This document shows positions 53,944 through 62,924 of a stretch of 64,000 nucleotides of DNA, piece by piece (within the stretch, counting starts at the first letter, position 1; each line of letters begins with the position of its first letter). Origin of the DNA: Neobacillus sp. YX16 (GTDB lineage: Bacteria; Bacillota; Bacilli; Bacillales; Cytobacillaceae); the NCBI RefSeq assembly GCF_030123505.1, contig NZ_CP126115.1, positions 3,796,001 to 3,860,000 of the forward strand. Reading direction: 5' to 3'. Under the pieces are notes generated by a model that was given only the letters and a program-made list of their open reading frames with translations, did not search any database and was not told the origin of the DNA. Position numbers and translations under genes: made by a program.

Positions 53944-54498
53944 CTAGCCTAATTTGTAGGATTCTTTATGAAATGTTGCCATATATTTAAGGCAATCTTC
54001 CCCATTTAATGGAGTAGCTGGCTTCCTATTAAGGTAAAGCACCATCGCCATATAGTGCTGTGGCCCCCATTTATAGCAATGCTTATAATCATCTAACAGC
54101 TGAAAACCACATTTTTCCCAGAAATGAATTCTGGCTAGATTTCCTGGTGTTTCATCACATTCTACTTCAACCAGAATACGTTTGAATTGAGTCTGTGACC
54201 GTGCCCATTCTTTGATGTATTCACAAAGTTCTTGTCCAAATCCATGACCGCGTAAATCCTTTCGTACCGCTAAGTAATCCAGCAGCAGTACACTTGAGTT
54301 TGGCATTGAACCCGTCAGTGCCATGGCAAAAACCTTATCGTTTTCGATTAACACATGTAGAGAACTAAGCCCCTTTGCAAACATATTTCGAATAATCTTT
54401 TCGGGTTTGGTTGCATGCTCTCCGAAAGCAACATTATAGATATCTTTGGTCTTATGCCACAGGTCTTCATCCCATTGTTTTGTTGTAATAAACTTCAT
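53944..54498 (-). CDS. GNAT family acetyltransferase
   Basis: A 184-residue protein. LLDYLAVRKDLRGHGFGQEL is acetyl-CoA motif A, and LARIHFWEKCGFQ is motif B; the long C-terminal part (HYMAMVLYLNRKPATPL) is seen in a Bacillus branch of uncharacterised GNATs. AAGGA precedes the ATG. It lies 68 bases after the S66 peptidase stop on the same strand and may be co-transcribed. Confidence 0.88.
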   Translation of the reverse strand: MKFITTKQWDEDLWHKTKDIYNVAFGEHATKPEKIIRNMFAKGLSSLHVLIENDKVFAMALTGSMPNSSVLLLDYLAVRKDLRGHGFGQELCEYIKEWARSQTQFKRILVEVECDETPGNLARIHFWEKCGFQLLDDYKHCYKWGPQHYMAMVLYLNRKPATPLNGEDCLKYMATFHKESYKLG

Positions 54499-54524
54499 AA
54501 TTCTAGTTCCTTTGTTTGAAATTT

Positions 54525-55193
54525 TTAAGATCTTTTTAGCATCCTACTAGCCAAACGCGGTTGTCTTTCCATATACCATTGAAAGAACCAAATCGATGTG
54601 GCCAGCCAGAATCCACTGGCAAAATACCCGCCAATTACATCGCTTGGGTAGTGGACACCTAAATAAATTCTACTTATCCCTATCATAAAGACTACAAAGG
54701 CGCTAAACAGCAGTAAAAGGCTCCGACCCACTCGTTTAAAAATATGTCGCCAAAGTAGAAAGGTAAGAATTCCATAGACCGTAAAAGCATTCATGGCATG
54801 CCCACTTGGAAAGCTATATCCACCAATTTCAATCAGGCGATGTAAATCAGGACGCGTTCTTTGGAAGATTTCTTTGAGTAATAGGTTTAGTAAAGGCGAC
54901 CCTGCAACGACAGCAATAAATAATATCAATTCTTTCCGGTGGTGCAGCACCTTATAGAGAAAAAAGATAATCAATAAACATAATACGACTACTACTTGTG
55001 TTGAACCAACCACTGTAAAAAACTCCATTACTTTTGTGAGAAACGGAGACTCTTGGGATTGAACGGCTCCGATGACGCTTTGATCGAAATCCATAATCAT
55101 ATCTGCCCTAATGAGAATGGCAACTAAACTAAATGCTGCGAGCGAAACCAGGCTAATAATAAAGGCGCGAGTAAGCTGAAACTTCAAATTCAT
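54525..55193 (-). CDS. PAP2 family phosphatase
   Basis: A protein of about 222 residues with five to six membrane helices and the three PAP2 motifs: KEIFQRTRP, SFPSGHAM and SRIYLGVHYPSDV. It may dephosphorylate undecaprenyl pyrophosphate or phosphatidic acid. I chose the ATG at 55193 (AGGGG eight bases upstream, MNLKFQLTR) over longer frames. It lies 26 bases upstream of a GNAT gene on the same strand. Confidence 0.9.
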   Translation of the reverse strand: MNLKFQLTRAFIISLVSLAAFSLVAILIRADMIMDFDQSVIGAVQSQESPFLTKVMEFFTVVGSTQVVVVLCLLIIFFLYKVLHHRKELILFIAVVAGSPLLNLLLKEIFQRTRPDLHRLIEIGGYSFPSGHAMNAFTVYGILTFLLWRHIFKRVGRSLLLLFSAFVVFMIGISRIYLGVHYPSDVIGGYFASGFWLATSIWFFQWYMERQPRLASRMLKRS

Positions 55194-55264
55194 ATCAGTA
55201 ACCCCTTCATAATCAATAAACATATAATTTCCCATCCAAACCAATCCTACTAATACATTACAAA

Positions 55265-55325
55265 CAAAAAAGCACCAAATATACAAAAACCGCTGCATAT
55301 AAGCGATTTATTGTATATTTGGTGC
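55265..55325 (-). terminator. Terminator of the FAD monooxygenase gene
   Basis: A 14-bp stem, GCACCAAATATACA with its complement, closes a loop that itself contains a short CGCTTATATGCAGCG hairpin, followed on the minus strand by TTTTTT. Confidence 0.85.
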
Positions 55326-55346
55326 CTGTCACCATATTATTGTCAC

Positions 55347-56432
55347 CTATGCGAATTTCTCTGCTAATGTTGTTTCTTGTTTCACTTGCATGATTTGCTG
55401 TGTTTTGATTTCGTTTCTTCTGTTCATTTCGAATATTTTTAGATGATCTGACTGAATTTTATTTTCAAATAATGCTTTTGTTAGGATTGGCGCTAAGATA
55501 TGAGCGTCTTTCATTCCACAATTAATTCCAATGGCACCTGTTGGTGTCATGGTATGTGCAGCATCCCCAATGAGGATTAATCCGTCCTCTACCCATGTTT
55601 CACATCGCGAGCTTTGAACTTTTAGACAGACAAAGTTGTTCCAAGATTGAAGGTGTTCTTTTACACTTTGTTCTAGTTCCGGAAAGCTTTCAATCAATGG
55701 CTCAACAAATGGCTGTAACGAGCTTTTTCTCAAGGTAGGAAATGACCCTTCAGCAATATTCCAGCCGATTTGGATGAGTCCTCCCGTCTGTGAAAACAAT
55801 GCCAACTGATGTCCATTTACCAGAACCATTCTTGTTGTTGGTTCCCAACCTTCTGGAGCCGGGATTTTTGCCCACAGAACATCATACCCGTGTGTCATTT
55901 CAATCGTTGGGATTTTTGCAAGTTTCCTGACTGTTGAGTAGCGGCCATCTGCACCTATCGTAACCTTGCTTGAAATGTGGATTTCTTCCCCATTCTGTGT
56001 TGCTTTTACACCTGTATAGTATCCTTGTTCATCTTGAATCAGTTCTTTAACAGTGGTGTTAAATAATAGTTGAAAATGATTATACTCTTCTGACTCTTCA
56101 ATGATAGCTGTTAATAAATGTGCTTGAGGCACATGAATGCCTACATGATCCTCATGGTTTCCGGGTGTAATGCTTTTCACTATATTTCTACCAGCAAAGT
56201 ATTCAACTTTTTTCATTTTAAGAATACCTAGCTCTTCTATTCTCTCAAATAATTGATGTTCTTTTAGAATTGCCTCTGTTTCAGCGTTAATATGTTCGCC
56301 TCTGAATTGACGATTAACTCCAGCAGAGCGTTCAAGAATAATGGTAGATACACCGTTTTTAGCTAATAAATGTCCGAGTAATGTCCCTGCAGGTCCGCCG
56401 CCAACGATACAAACATCTGCTTGTAAGTTCAT
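55347..56432 (-). CDS. FAD-dependent monooxygenase
   Basis: A 361-residue PHBH-like flavoprotein: the dinucleotide fold CIVGGGPAGTLLGHLLAK, the middle motif TIGADGRYSTVRK (DG motif) and the GD motif LILIGDAAHTMTPTGAIG are intact. A hydroxylase of an aromatic or polyketide-like compound is likely, but the substrate is not known. AAGGTGGG precedes the ATG. No partner gene is close. Confidence 0.9.
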   Translation of the reverse strand: MNLQADVCIVGGGPAGTLLGHLLAKNGVSTIILERSAGVNRQFRGEHINAETEAILKEHQLFERIEELGILKMKKVEYFAGRNIVKSITPGNHEDHVGIHVPQAHLLTAIIEESEEYNHFQLLFNTTVKELIQDEQGYYTGVKATQNGEEIHISSKVTIGADGRYSTVRKLAKIPTIEMTHGYDVLWAKIPAPEGWEPTTRMVLVNGHQLALFSQTGGLIQIGWNIAEGSFPTLRKSSLQPFVEPLIESFPELEQSVKEHLQSWNNFVCLKVQSSRCETWVEDGLILIGDAAHTMTPTGAIGINCGMKDAHILAPILTKALFENKIQSDHLKIFEMNRRNEIKTQQIMQVKQETTLAEKFA

Positions 56433-56790
56433 TTATACCCACCTTCTAGTGTTATATAATTTTATCAATATATTATAATTGTTATTTAACAATTCGTTTC
56501 GTGTAATAAGTTTCTTGATAAGAAAAAAAGTTAAGTATAGAGTAACAAATTAAAAGTTCATGGTCAATCATTATTTGTTTATGTAGCAAACAAAATAAAC
56601 ATTACTAAGATGTTTGCTTTAAGTAGGCAATCTTATTAATTATTTGTAAAATTTAATTCATTTAGTTTGAAGTACTTTAAAGAAGCTGTTAATGAATGTT
56701 AAGAAATGGCAAATCCAATATATTTCTTCTCCAAAGCTTGTATGATAATCCTGTAGTACAAATTGCAAGCATTCAAGGAGGAATTTTAAG
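56433..56790. other. Intergenic region with inverted repeat
   Basis: AT-rich, with no open frame of note. AGCAAACA (56585-56592) and TGTTTGCT (56611-56618) are an exact 8-bp inverted repeat with an 18-base spacer, a possible operator. Promoters for the flanking genes must be here, but I could not choose one with confidence. Confidence 0.45.
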
Positions 56791-56940
56791 ATGAAAAGTT
56801 ACAAAACTTGGTTAGTTGCTTTGATGTCAGTTTTTATGTTGCTTGGAGTTGCCACTGGATGTAGCGATACTGAAAATGATGATACTGAAACAGAAGAAAC
56901 AGAACAAAATGAAGACGGAACAGAAGGAACTGAGGAATAA
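56791..56940 (+). CDS. Small acidic lipoprotein, 49 residues
   Basis: MKSYKTWLVALMSVFMLLGVATGC opens it; here a signal peptide runs to lipobox VATGC at residue 24. The 25 remaining residues are almost all D, E, T, N and G (motif TETEETEQNEDGTEG). It would be tethered to the outer membrane face. AAGGAGG nine bases upstream and a terminator after the stop support expression. The role is unknown; metal or cation binding is a guess from charge. Confidence 0.78.
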   Translation: MKSYKTWLVALMSVFMLLGVATGCSDTENDDTETEETEQNEDGTEGTEE

Positions 56941-56974
56941 GCCATATATTGACTCACACAATACGAACAATCAA

Positions 56975-57002
56975 CAAGACGGCCTACAGCCGTCTTGTTT
57001 TT
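56975..57002. terminator. Terminator after the small lipoprotein gene
   Basis: CAAGACGGC and GCCGTCTTG around five bases, followed by TTTTT. Confidence 0.9.
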
Positions 57003-57005
57003 ACA

Positions 57006-57401
57006 TTATTTATGTCTTACCAAAATATCAGACAGAATATTTACCCTAACGCTATTTTTAATCTTGTCTCTTAATGTCGATACAATAATGGAACTTCCCA
57101 GCCAAAACATGAGACCAAGTACAATACTCAATGTCCAATTGCCACTGACCTGTAATACGGTCCAAACCGTTGCCACGCAGACAACACCGCCAATCATTCC
57201 AAAAACTGATCCATTTGCAATTTTAGCAGCCTTCTTTGAACCAGAAGCAATTCCTACCATTAAAACGGCAGTAAGCATTACGGCTGGAAAGGCTGCAAAG
57301 ATTCCTGCAAGAATCTTCCACGGAGAAATGACCGTTATCATATAGCTTACCATCACGGCTGCCCCGCCGAGAATAAAGCGAATCAGTAAATCTTTATACA
57401 T
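57006..57401 (-). CDS. DUF3147 family membrane protein, second of a pair
   Basis: About 131 residues, four helices, with FILGGAAVMVSYMITV and GIFAAFPAVMLTAVLMVG, shared with its neighbour. These are DUF3147 signatures. AAAGGG eight bases upstream favours the ATG at 57401. The two genes are 16 bases apart and likely form a hetero-oligomer, as such paired DUF3147 genes do in other small-membrane-protein families (inference). Confidence 0.82.
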   Translation of the reverse strand: MYKDLLIRFILGGAAVMVSYMITVISPWKILAGIFAAFPAVMLTAVLMVGIASGSKKAAKIANGSVFGMIGGVVCVATVWTVLQVSGNWTLSIVLGLMFWLGSSIIVSTLRDKIKNSVRVNILSDILVRHK

Positions 57402-57416
57402 AAGTTGCACCCTTTC

Positions 57417-57779
57417 TCACGAGTTAGTTGTAATCATCACAACCGCCATTGATACAATCAACCAAAATCCCATAGCCTGGATAAGACCGCGTTTCCAGCC
57501 TTGTCTTGGCAAGAGGTATCCTGCAAGAATCGCCACTAGAATATTAATCCCCATGCCGACGATGGCGCCTTTCGATAATAGAATGGAGTGAGCTACTAAT
57601 TCCTCTCCACTAAAGTCCAGACCCACTGTCAATAAAGCCGCTAAATACACGGCTGGAAAAGCCGCAAAGATTCCCCCAGCTTTTTCTCCTAAATTCCTTG
57701 CAACAAGTGTTGAAACAGCTACGGCTGTTCCCCCTAATAGAAATCTTAATAGTAAGGCACTCATTGAAAGTTCTCCCAT
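57417..57779 (-). CDS. DUF3147 family membrane protein, first of a pair
   Basis: A 120-residue paralog with LLRFLLGGTAVAVSTLV and GGIFAAFPAVYLAALLTVGL, four helices, and a basic loop (PRQGWKRG). It is the same fold as the next gene, about one third identical by eye. GAGGTG lies seven bases before the ATG. Function unknown. Confidence 0.82.
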   Translation of the reverse strand: MGELSMSALLLRFLLGGTAVAVSTLVARNLGEKAGGIFAAFPAVYLAALLTVGLDFSGEELVAHSILLSKGAIVGMGINILVAILAGYLLPRQGWKRGLIQAMGFWLIVSMAVVMITTNS

Positions 57780-57981
57780 GATGTGTCACCTCTGTTTTAT
57801 GAAAAACTAAAATAGTTTATTCTATCATTTGTGAATTTTTTCACATAAATACGATACAAGTTCATTTTACCTTATTTTCTACTCTTCACTTGTGAACATT
57901 TCATTACTATTTTTAAAGCGTTATCATATGTGATGAATATTATCAATGCATGTACACATTCTAAAAATACGGAGGTGTTGA

Positions 57982-58467
57982 ATGAATAAAACAAGATTTT
58001 TGCTAATCGTTATGATGATTCTACCTTGGTTTTCATTACCGCTATTAGGGAGGAGAGCCATTAAAAAATATCTTCCAGCGGCTATTTTCGTTACCCTTGT
58101 CAATACACTTGTGCACATCAATGCAGAAAAGAAACATTGGTGGCGGTTTAACACCAGTATACATCCGAAAATCAGTGGCAGTGTCCCTTTTATAATAGGT
58201 CCAGAATTTATTGCAGCATTATGGACTTTAAAATACCATTATGGAAAATTCCTGAAATTTATTATTATCAATGGTATTGGCCATTTTCTTATTGCTTTTC
58301 CTGGAGTAAAGATTTTAAAACAATTAAACATCGTATCTTTAGTGAGATTCAAACCTATTCATGTGGCATTATTATTTCTTTTAAGAGGATTGTCACTATA
58401 TGGCTTTCAATTCGCGATAGATTCTATGAAAAAGAAAAAAAACCCTTTATTTCGGGTTTTCCATTGA
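57982..58467 (+). CDS. Hypothetical membrane protein
   Basis: A 161-residue protein with four or five hydrophobic segments, separated by basic residues: FLLIVMMILPWFSLPLLG, KYLPAAIFVTLVNTLVHI, FIIGPEFIAALWTLKYH and HVALLFLLRGLSLYGF. GGAGGTG precedes the ATG. The last codons form half of a terminator hairpin shared with the next gene. Family not recognised beyond a general Bacillus membrane protein. Confidence 0.75.
   Translation: MNKTRFLLIVMMILPWFSLPLLGRRAIKKYLPAAIFVTLVNTLVHINAEKKHWWRFNTSIHPKISGSVPFIIGPEFIAALWTLKYHYGKFLKFIIINGIGHFLIAFPGVKILKQLNIVSLVRFKPIHVALLFLLRGLSLYGFQFAIDSMKKKKNPLFRVFH
58435..58460 (-). terminator. Terminator of the hydroxyacid dehydrogenase gene, inside the neighbour's coding end
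   Basis: AAAACCC and GGGTTTT pair around eight bases; on the minus strand the hairpin is followed by TTTTTTTT. It lies within the last codons of the convergent plus-strand gene. Confidence 0.75.
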
Positions 58468-58474
58468 ATTAGCT

Positions 58475-59407
58475 CTAATAGCCTTGTATTGTATCTACTC
58501 TATTGGTAAGTGGCTTGTTTTCATCGATGTTTTTGAGAGTCTCTAGAAAGCAAGCTGTCCCCTCATTTGCTGTTGTAACGGCAGAAATATGTGGAGTAAT
58601 TTGAACCCTTGGATGACTCCATAATGGATTGTTTTCCGGAAGTGGTTCTTGTGCAAAGACATCGAGTATGGCAAAGCGGACTTGGTTGTCAGTCAAAGCC
58701 TGCAGTAAGGCTTCTTCATCTACCGAAGCCCCTCTTCCCACATTAATAAATCCTGCATCTGAAAGTCGACTAAAGATAGAACTGTCGAATAATTTTTCTG
58801 TCCGTTCTGTCAACGGCAAAGTATTGATCACATAATTCATTTCATTTAATCGAGAAAAATGAGAATCCAGCTTCAAGACTTCTGTATAATATTCTTTTTC
58901 TTTTCCACTTAAAGATACCCCATAAACGTCTACCCCTAGCCCAGAAAAAACTTTCGCAATCATTTGACCGATTTCGCCGGTTCCATAAACAAGAACTTTT
59001 TGATTTCCTATTAATCTAGGCGTACGCTGCTCCCATTTTTTTTGCTGCTGCTGCTCTTCGAAAATATCATGAAATTGTAAATCCTTCAGGATGTAACTTA
59101 AACAATATTCTGCAATTCTCTGTCCAAACGAACAAATCGTTCTGGTTAATAGAATCTCATCATTCCATTCCTTCTTAAATAAAAAACGGTCAACCCCTGC
59201 ACCCAGCGAATGAACCCATTTCACTGAGCTATAATCATAGTCAGCTTTTAGATTAAAAGAAACAAGCGCATCTGCCCAGATTAAATCAGCCTGGGTCAGC
59301 TTATCCTCAGGAATAAAACGAAAGGACTTTCCTGGGGCTTCCTTTTCTATTAATACTTGAAGTTCTTTATACATTGGGCTGACTAATAAAATATTTCTTA
59401 TATCCAT
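58475..59407 (-). CDS. D-2-hydroxyacid dehydrogenase family protein
   Basis: A 310-residue NAD(P)-dependent reductase: the dinucleotide motif LVYGTGEIGQMIAKVF, Arg in INVGRGASVDEEAL, Glu in VFAQEPLPENN and the catalytic His in ITPHISAVT are all present. It would reduce a 2-keto acid. It belongs to the YoaD/GhrA-like branch. AGAGGGG precedes the ATG. Confidence 0.92.
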   Translation of the reverse strand: MDIRNILLVSPMYKELQVLIEKEAPGKSFRFIPEDKLTQADLIWADALVSFNLKADYDYSSVKWVHSLGAGVDRFLFKKEWNDEILLTRTICSFGQRIAEYCLSYILKDLQFHDIFEEQQQQKKWEQRTPRLIGNQKVLVYGTGEIGQMIAKVFSGLGVDVYGVSLSGKEKEYYTEVLKLDSHFSRLNEMNYVINTLPLTERTEKLFDSSIFSRLSDAGFINVGRGASVDEEALLQALTDNQVRFAILDVFAQEPLPENNPLWSHPRVQITPHISAVTTANEGTACFLETLKNIDENKPLTNRVDTIQGY

Positions 59408-59431
59408 GTTTTTCCCCTCTTCTAAATTAGC

Positions 59432-59623
59432 TTACTCTTTCGGCACATCGAGTGCTTGATAAGCTGTCTGGTACCTGCCGCCATCTGCTACTTCAGAGTG
59501 ATACAATGCCTTAAGTGCAAAGTTCTTTTCAAGGTCATGTTCATTAATCAACTCTTTTAAGTGCATCTGCAATTCTTTATTTTCTTTTACTAACTGTTTC
59601 ATTTGTGATTTAAAATACTTCAT
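59432..59623 (-). CDS. Small hypothetical coiled-coil protein, 63 residues
   Basis: MKYFKSQMKQLVKENKELQ and then LKELINEHDLEKNFALKALYHSE form a long charged helix with heptad-like leucines; the end is YQALDVPKE. AAGGAG eight bases before the ATG supports it. Function unknown. Confidence 0.72.
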   Translation of the reverse strand: MKYFKSQMKQLVKENKELQMHLKELINEHDLEKNFALKALYHSEVADGGRYQTAYQALDVPKE

Positions 59624-59646
59624 TATGATAACTCCTTCTTCATTAT

Positions 59647-59682
59647 AAAAATAAGGACGATTATTGTATATTTAATCGTCCT
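59647..59682 (-). terminator. Terminator of the dbpA gene
   Basis: AGGACGATTA and TAATCGTCCT around nine bases, followed on the minus strand by TATTTTTAT. Confidence 0.85.
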
Positions 59683-59694
59683 GAATTAATTAAA

Positions 59695-61140
59695 TTATTT
59701 TAACGCCTTACTCACTTTCAGTTTCTTTCCTTTGACGGTTGTCTGTTCCATTGCTTGGAGGACTACTGAGCCTTTTCCATTAAGGATGTCAACATAGGTT
59801 AGGTTGTCCTGGATGGTGATAATGCCAATATCTTCTGCTGAAACTCCAGGAATATTAGAGATTGTCCCAACAAAGTCTACTGCCCGAAGCTTTTTCTTCT
59901 TACCGCCACTGAAGTGGAGCTTGGTAATATCCTTGTTAATTCGTGCCGTTTTATTATTCCTGACAACTCTTCGGCCGCTTAGTTTTTCTTCAAATGCGGC
60001 TTTTCCACTCGCAACCTCATCCTGGTTTGGGACATCCATCTTAGGGATTTCAAAGCCAATGTAACGTTCAATTGCCTTAACAAATTTCTCTTCATAAGGT
60101 GTTGCGAAAGTAATCGCTTTTCCTTTGTTACCAGCTCTTCCTGTTCTTCCTGTCCGGTGAACATAACTCTCTTTTTCCATTGGAACATCGTAATTAATAA
60201 TCAGTGTCACATTATCAATATCGATTCCCCTAGCAGCAACATCTGTTGCCACAAGATAGCGGAAGTTCCCCATTTTAAAGCCATCCATTACGCCAAACCG
60301 ATCCTCTTGTTCAAGACCGCCATGTAATCTTTCACAAGAATAATTGGCTTTTTCCAACTCTGTATAGACTTTTTCCACGTTTTCTTTAGTTCGGCAAAAT
60401 ATAATGCAGCTATCTGGATTTTCAACCACTGTTAAATCCTTCAATAATGAAACCTTTTCTTCATCCTTTACTTCAATAACGGCATGTTCAATCGTATTCG
60501 TTGTGACACCCGAAGCTGCAATCTCAATTTGTATAGGATTTTTCATATATCGATGACAAAGGGTTTCAACATCCTTCGGTAAGGTAGCTGAAAAGACCAT
60601 CGTTACTCGGTTCTCCGGGAGTTCTTTTATAATGGCTTCGACTTCATCAATAAAGCCCATATTTAACATTTCGTCCGCTTCATCAATGATTAGATATTTG
60701 ATTTTATCTAATTCGAGCGTTCCCCTTTCGATATGGTCAATCGTACGACCAGGTGTCCCGACGACTACATGTGTTTTTTGTTTCAATTCTTCCTTCTGTT
60801 TTGAGAAAGGTTCTTTCCCATAAACCGCCATCGCTTTAATTCGTTTAAATCGTCCAATATTCGTAACATCTTCACGAACCTGGACAGCCAGCTCACGAGT
60901 AGGTGTAAGTATTAAAGTCTGGGGCTTTTTTTCCTCCCATTCCATCATCTCGCAAATAGGAATCGCAAAGGATGCTGTCTTACCGCTGCCTGTTTGTGAT
61001 TTTACAACCAAATCTAGATTTTCTAATGCCTTTGGTATCACTTCTTTTTGTACTTCGGTGGGATTATCGTATTTTAATACCGTAAGCGCCCTTCTTATTT
61101 CCTCGCTTAAATGATAATCTTCAAACTTTTTTTCACTCAT
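59695..61140 (-). CDS. dbpA: DEAD-box RNA helicase DbpA (YxiN)
   Basis: A 481-residue helicase with Q motif, Walker [41 protein letters not shown] and HRTGRTGR, followed by the DbpA RNA-binding domain at about 405-480 ([34 protein letters not shown]). That domain recognises hairpin 92 of 23S rRNA, so the role is in 50S assembly. AGGTT precedes the ATG. B. subtilis has the same protein as YxiN. Confidence 0.95.
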   Translation of the reverse strand: MSEKKFEDYHLSEEIRRALTVLKYDNPTEVQKEVIPKALENLDLVVKSQTGSGKTASFAIPICEMMEWEEKKPQTLILTPTRELAVQVREDVTNIGRFKRIKAMAVYGKEPFSKQKEELKQKTHVVVGTPGRTIDHIERGTLELDKIKYLIIDEADEMLNMGFIDEVEAIIKELPENRVTMVFSATLPKDVETLCHRYMKNPIQIEIAASGVTTNTIEHAVIEVKDEEKVSLLKDLTVVENPDSCIIFCRTKENVEKVYTELEKANYSCERLHGGLEQEDRFGVMDGFKMGNFRYLVATDVAARGIDIDNVTLIINYDVPMEKESYVHRTGRTGRAGNKGKAITFATPYEEKFVKAIERYIGFEIPKMDVPNQDEVASGKAAFEEKLSGRRVVRNNKTARINKDITKLHFSGGKKKKLRAVDFVGTISNIPGVSAEDIGIITIQDNLTYVDILNGKGSVVLQAMEQTTVKGKKLKVSKALK

Positions 61141-61501
61141 GTTGTAACCTCATTTTTTTGTATTATCCAACTTCTATATAGGATTTCTCTGAAAGAATTA
61201 TCATATGCAAAATCTGAATATGTTAATTATACTTGAAATACATGACATTTCGACTTTTTATTTCAGCACACTGTTACACAGCAGCTTTACAAGACTTAAG
61301 AGAAAGGGTACATTAATTAAAGAAGCTGTTTTGCACTTTTCACCATATAAATATCAGAAAAGTCAAAAATATAGTGAAAAATCTGTTATAATGGAAATAT
61401 CCTGTTCTAAGGATAGTATAGATCACTCACTTAACAGCAATTTTATACATCTGTGGATCTCTTTTTTTAATTTAACTATATTTTTTATTAGGAGGTAATC
61501 T
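61141..61501. other. Intergenic region upstream of the guanylate-kinase-like gene
   Basis: AT-rich divergent region between dbpA and the kinase-like gene. TATAAT at about 61390 is a possible -10 for the latter, but no good -35 lies 17 bases above it. The open frame from 61205 is without a ribosome site and is not a gene. Confidence 0.5.
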
Positions 61502-62092
61502 ATGTATAAAATCAAGGATAAGGAAAAACTTTTCATTTACACAGGACCCGATGGCTCTGGAAGAAAGACCATTGCCAAGATGGTCGCGACCGCGTTTGAT
61601 ATGGAAACGGTACTTTCTTACACGACTCGTCCTCCCCGTCATTATGAACAAGATGGCGTTGACTACCATTTTGTTACAGACGAAGCCTTCAACAAGCTGA
61701 AGGACAACCAAGAATTTCTTGAGAGTGTGGATATCGATGGAATTCATTATGGAATTCGCGAACAGGATATCGTCAAGGCATTTGAAAACCATAATCTTGT
61801 CTATCTAACGTTAAATCCAGAAGGCACCGAGAAATTAAAAAGTATGTATGGCGACCGAGTCATGCGCTTATTCATCTATTCTGACCGTGATACGGTTATC
61901 AAGAGACATCAGGCTCGAAATGACAAAGAAGAAGATATCCAAAGACACTTAGCACACTATGATGAAACCATGGCTTATAAAACTGAATGTGAACATGTCT
62001 TTGAAAATTATGACTCACCACAAGTTTCTTTTCAAGTTAGTGAAGTCATTGAAGCTTTCCTTGATCAAAATAGAATTGTCACCGATTATTAA
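61502..62092 (+). CDS. Guanylate-kinase-like protein
   Basis: A 196-residue protein with the GMP-kinase layout: a P-loop, VLSYTTRPPRHYEQDGVDYHFV (motif YTTRPPR, GMP binding), EFLESVDIDGIHYGI and a lid with RHQARNDKEEDIQRHL. The P-loop is odd: GPDGSGRKT in place of GPSGxGKGT, so the usual Walker lysine is arginine with a lysine next to it. AGGAGG eight bases upstream sets the ATG. It is unlikely to be the housekeeping Gmk, which lies beside rpoZ. Catalytic activity is uncertain. Confidence 0.85.
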   Translation: MYKIKDKEKLFIYTGPDGSGRKTIAKMVATAFDMETVLSYTTRPPRHYEQDGVDYHFVTDEAFNKLKDNQEFLESVDIDGIHYGIREQDIVKAFENHNLVYLTLNPEGTEKLKSMYGDRVMRLFIYSDRDTVIKRHQARNDKEEDIQRHLAHYDETMAYKTECEHVFENYDSPQVSFQVSEVIEAFLDQNRIVTDY

Positions 62093-62093
62093 T

Positions 62094-62139
62094 AAAAGGT
62101 CCATTGATAGGAAATTAACCCTGTCATTGGACCTTTTTT
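62094..62139 (+). terminator. Terminator of the kinase-like gene
   Basis: AAAAGGTCCATTGATAGG pairs with CCTGTCATTGGACCTTTT, with two or three mismatches, followed by TT. Confidence 0.78.
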
Positions 62140-62315
62140 ATAATATTTTTCTTAGTATAAATTAGCCCTGCTGTCATCCTTAATATTTGCAAACGAAAAC
62201 GAAATAGCGATTTTTTCATGTGCATAAGCAGGTTGTTAACGCTAAACATAATACATACTAACATAAAAATTGAATGAAGTGTTCTTGAATGAAAAAAAAC
62301 AAGGTAGATAACAGG

Positions 62316-62344
62316 TTGAAATTATCTAAATAACACTGTATAAT
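62316..62344 (+). promoter_or_regulatory. Sigma-A promoter of the S1-domain gene
   Basis: TTGAAA, 17 bases, TATAAT, about 36 bases upstream of the TTG start. A near-consensus vegetative promoter. Confidence 0.8.
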
Positions 62345-62379
62345 TAAGTGTTGAAAACATTATTTAGGGGGAACTCTTT

Positions 62380-62835
62380 TTGTCGATCGAAGTAGGCAGC
62401 AAAGTACAAGGTAAAGTAACGGGTATTACTAATTTTGGAGCGTTTGTAGAATTACCAGGTGGCACAACTGGCCTTGTGCACATTAGCGAAGTAGCTGACA
62501 GCTATGTTAAAGACGTTAATGATCATCTCAAAGTAGGGGATCAAGTTGAAGTTAAGGTAATTAGTGAGAAAGACGGAAAAACTGCCTTGTCTATTAAAAA
62601 AGCTATTGATAAGCCAGAGGGGCAAACTTCTTCTTATTCCCAGCGTCCACAACGCCAAGGTAGAGATAATAGGCAATCAAAAGACTTCCGTTCAAAAGGC
62701 GGCGGCAACTTTAAACCAAAAGAAAACTTTGAAGATAAAATGGCTAAATTCTTAAAAGCTAGTGAAGAAAATTTATCCAGTTTAAAACGCAGCACCGAAA
62801 CAAAACGTGGCGGCAGAGGCGGAAGACGCGGATAA
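62380..62835 (+). CDS. S1 RNA-binding domain protein, YabR type
   Basis: A 151-residue protein. An S1 domain (about 1-75, MSIEVGSKVQGKVTGITNF, TGLVHISEV, HLKVGDQVEVKV) is followed by a Gln/Arg/Gly-rich linker and a C-terminal helix FEDKMAKFLKASEENLSSLK ending in RGGRGGRRG. It matches B. subtilis YabR in both ends. Context is not the divIC/spoIIE region where yabR normally lies, so it is either a paralog or rearranged. The TTG start has AGGGGG eight bases upstream. Confidence 0.9.
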   Translation: MSIEVGSKVQGKVTGITNFGAFVELPGGTTGLVHISEVADSYVKDVNDHLKVGDQVEVKVISEKDGKTALSIKKAIDKPEGQTSSYSQRPQRQGRDNRQSKDFRSKGGGNFKPKENFEDKMAKFLKASEENLSSLKRSTETKRGGRGGRRG

Positions 62836-62843
62836 TTATAGAT

Positions 62844-62879
62844 AAAGAAGGCAAGCCCCATGAGGCTTGCCTTCTTTTA
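62844..62879. terminator. Bidirectional terminator
   Basis: AAAGAAGGCAAGCC and GGCTTGCCTTCTTT around six bases, between convergent genes. Confidence 0.9.
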
Positions 62880-62924
62880 TTTATTAGAGATGATGGGTTC
62901 GAAGATTTTGGTAATCGAAATACA

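Noticed and set aside
61205..61498. A 97-codon frame before the kinase-like gene
   Set aside because: No ribosome site and an AT-driven composition; it covers the promoter region of the kinase-like gene.
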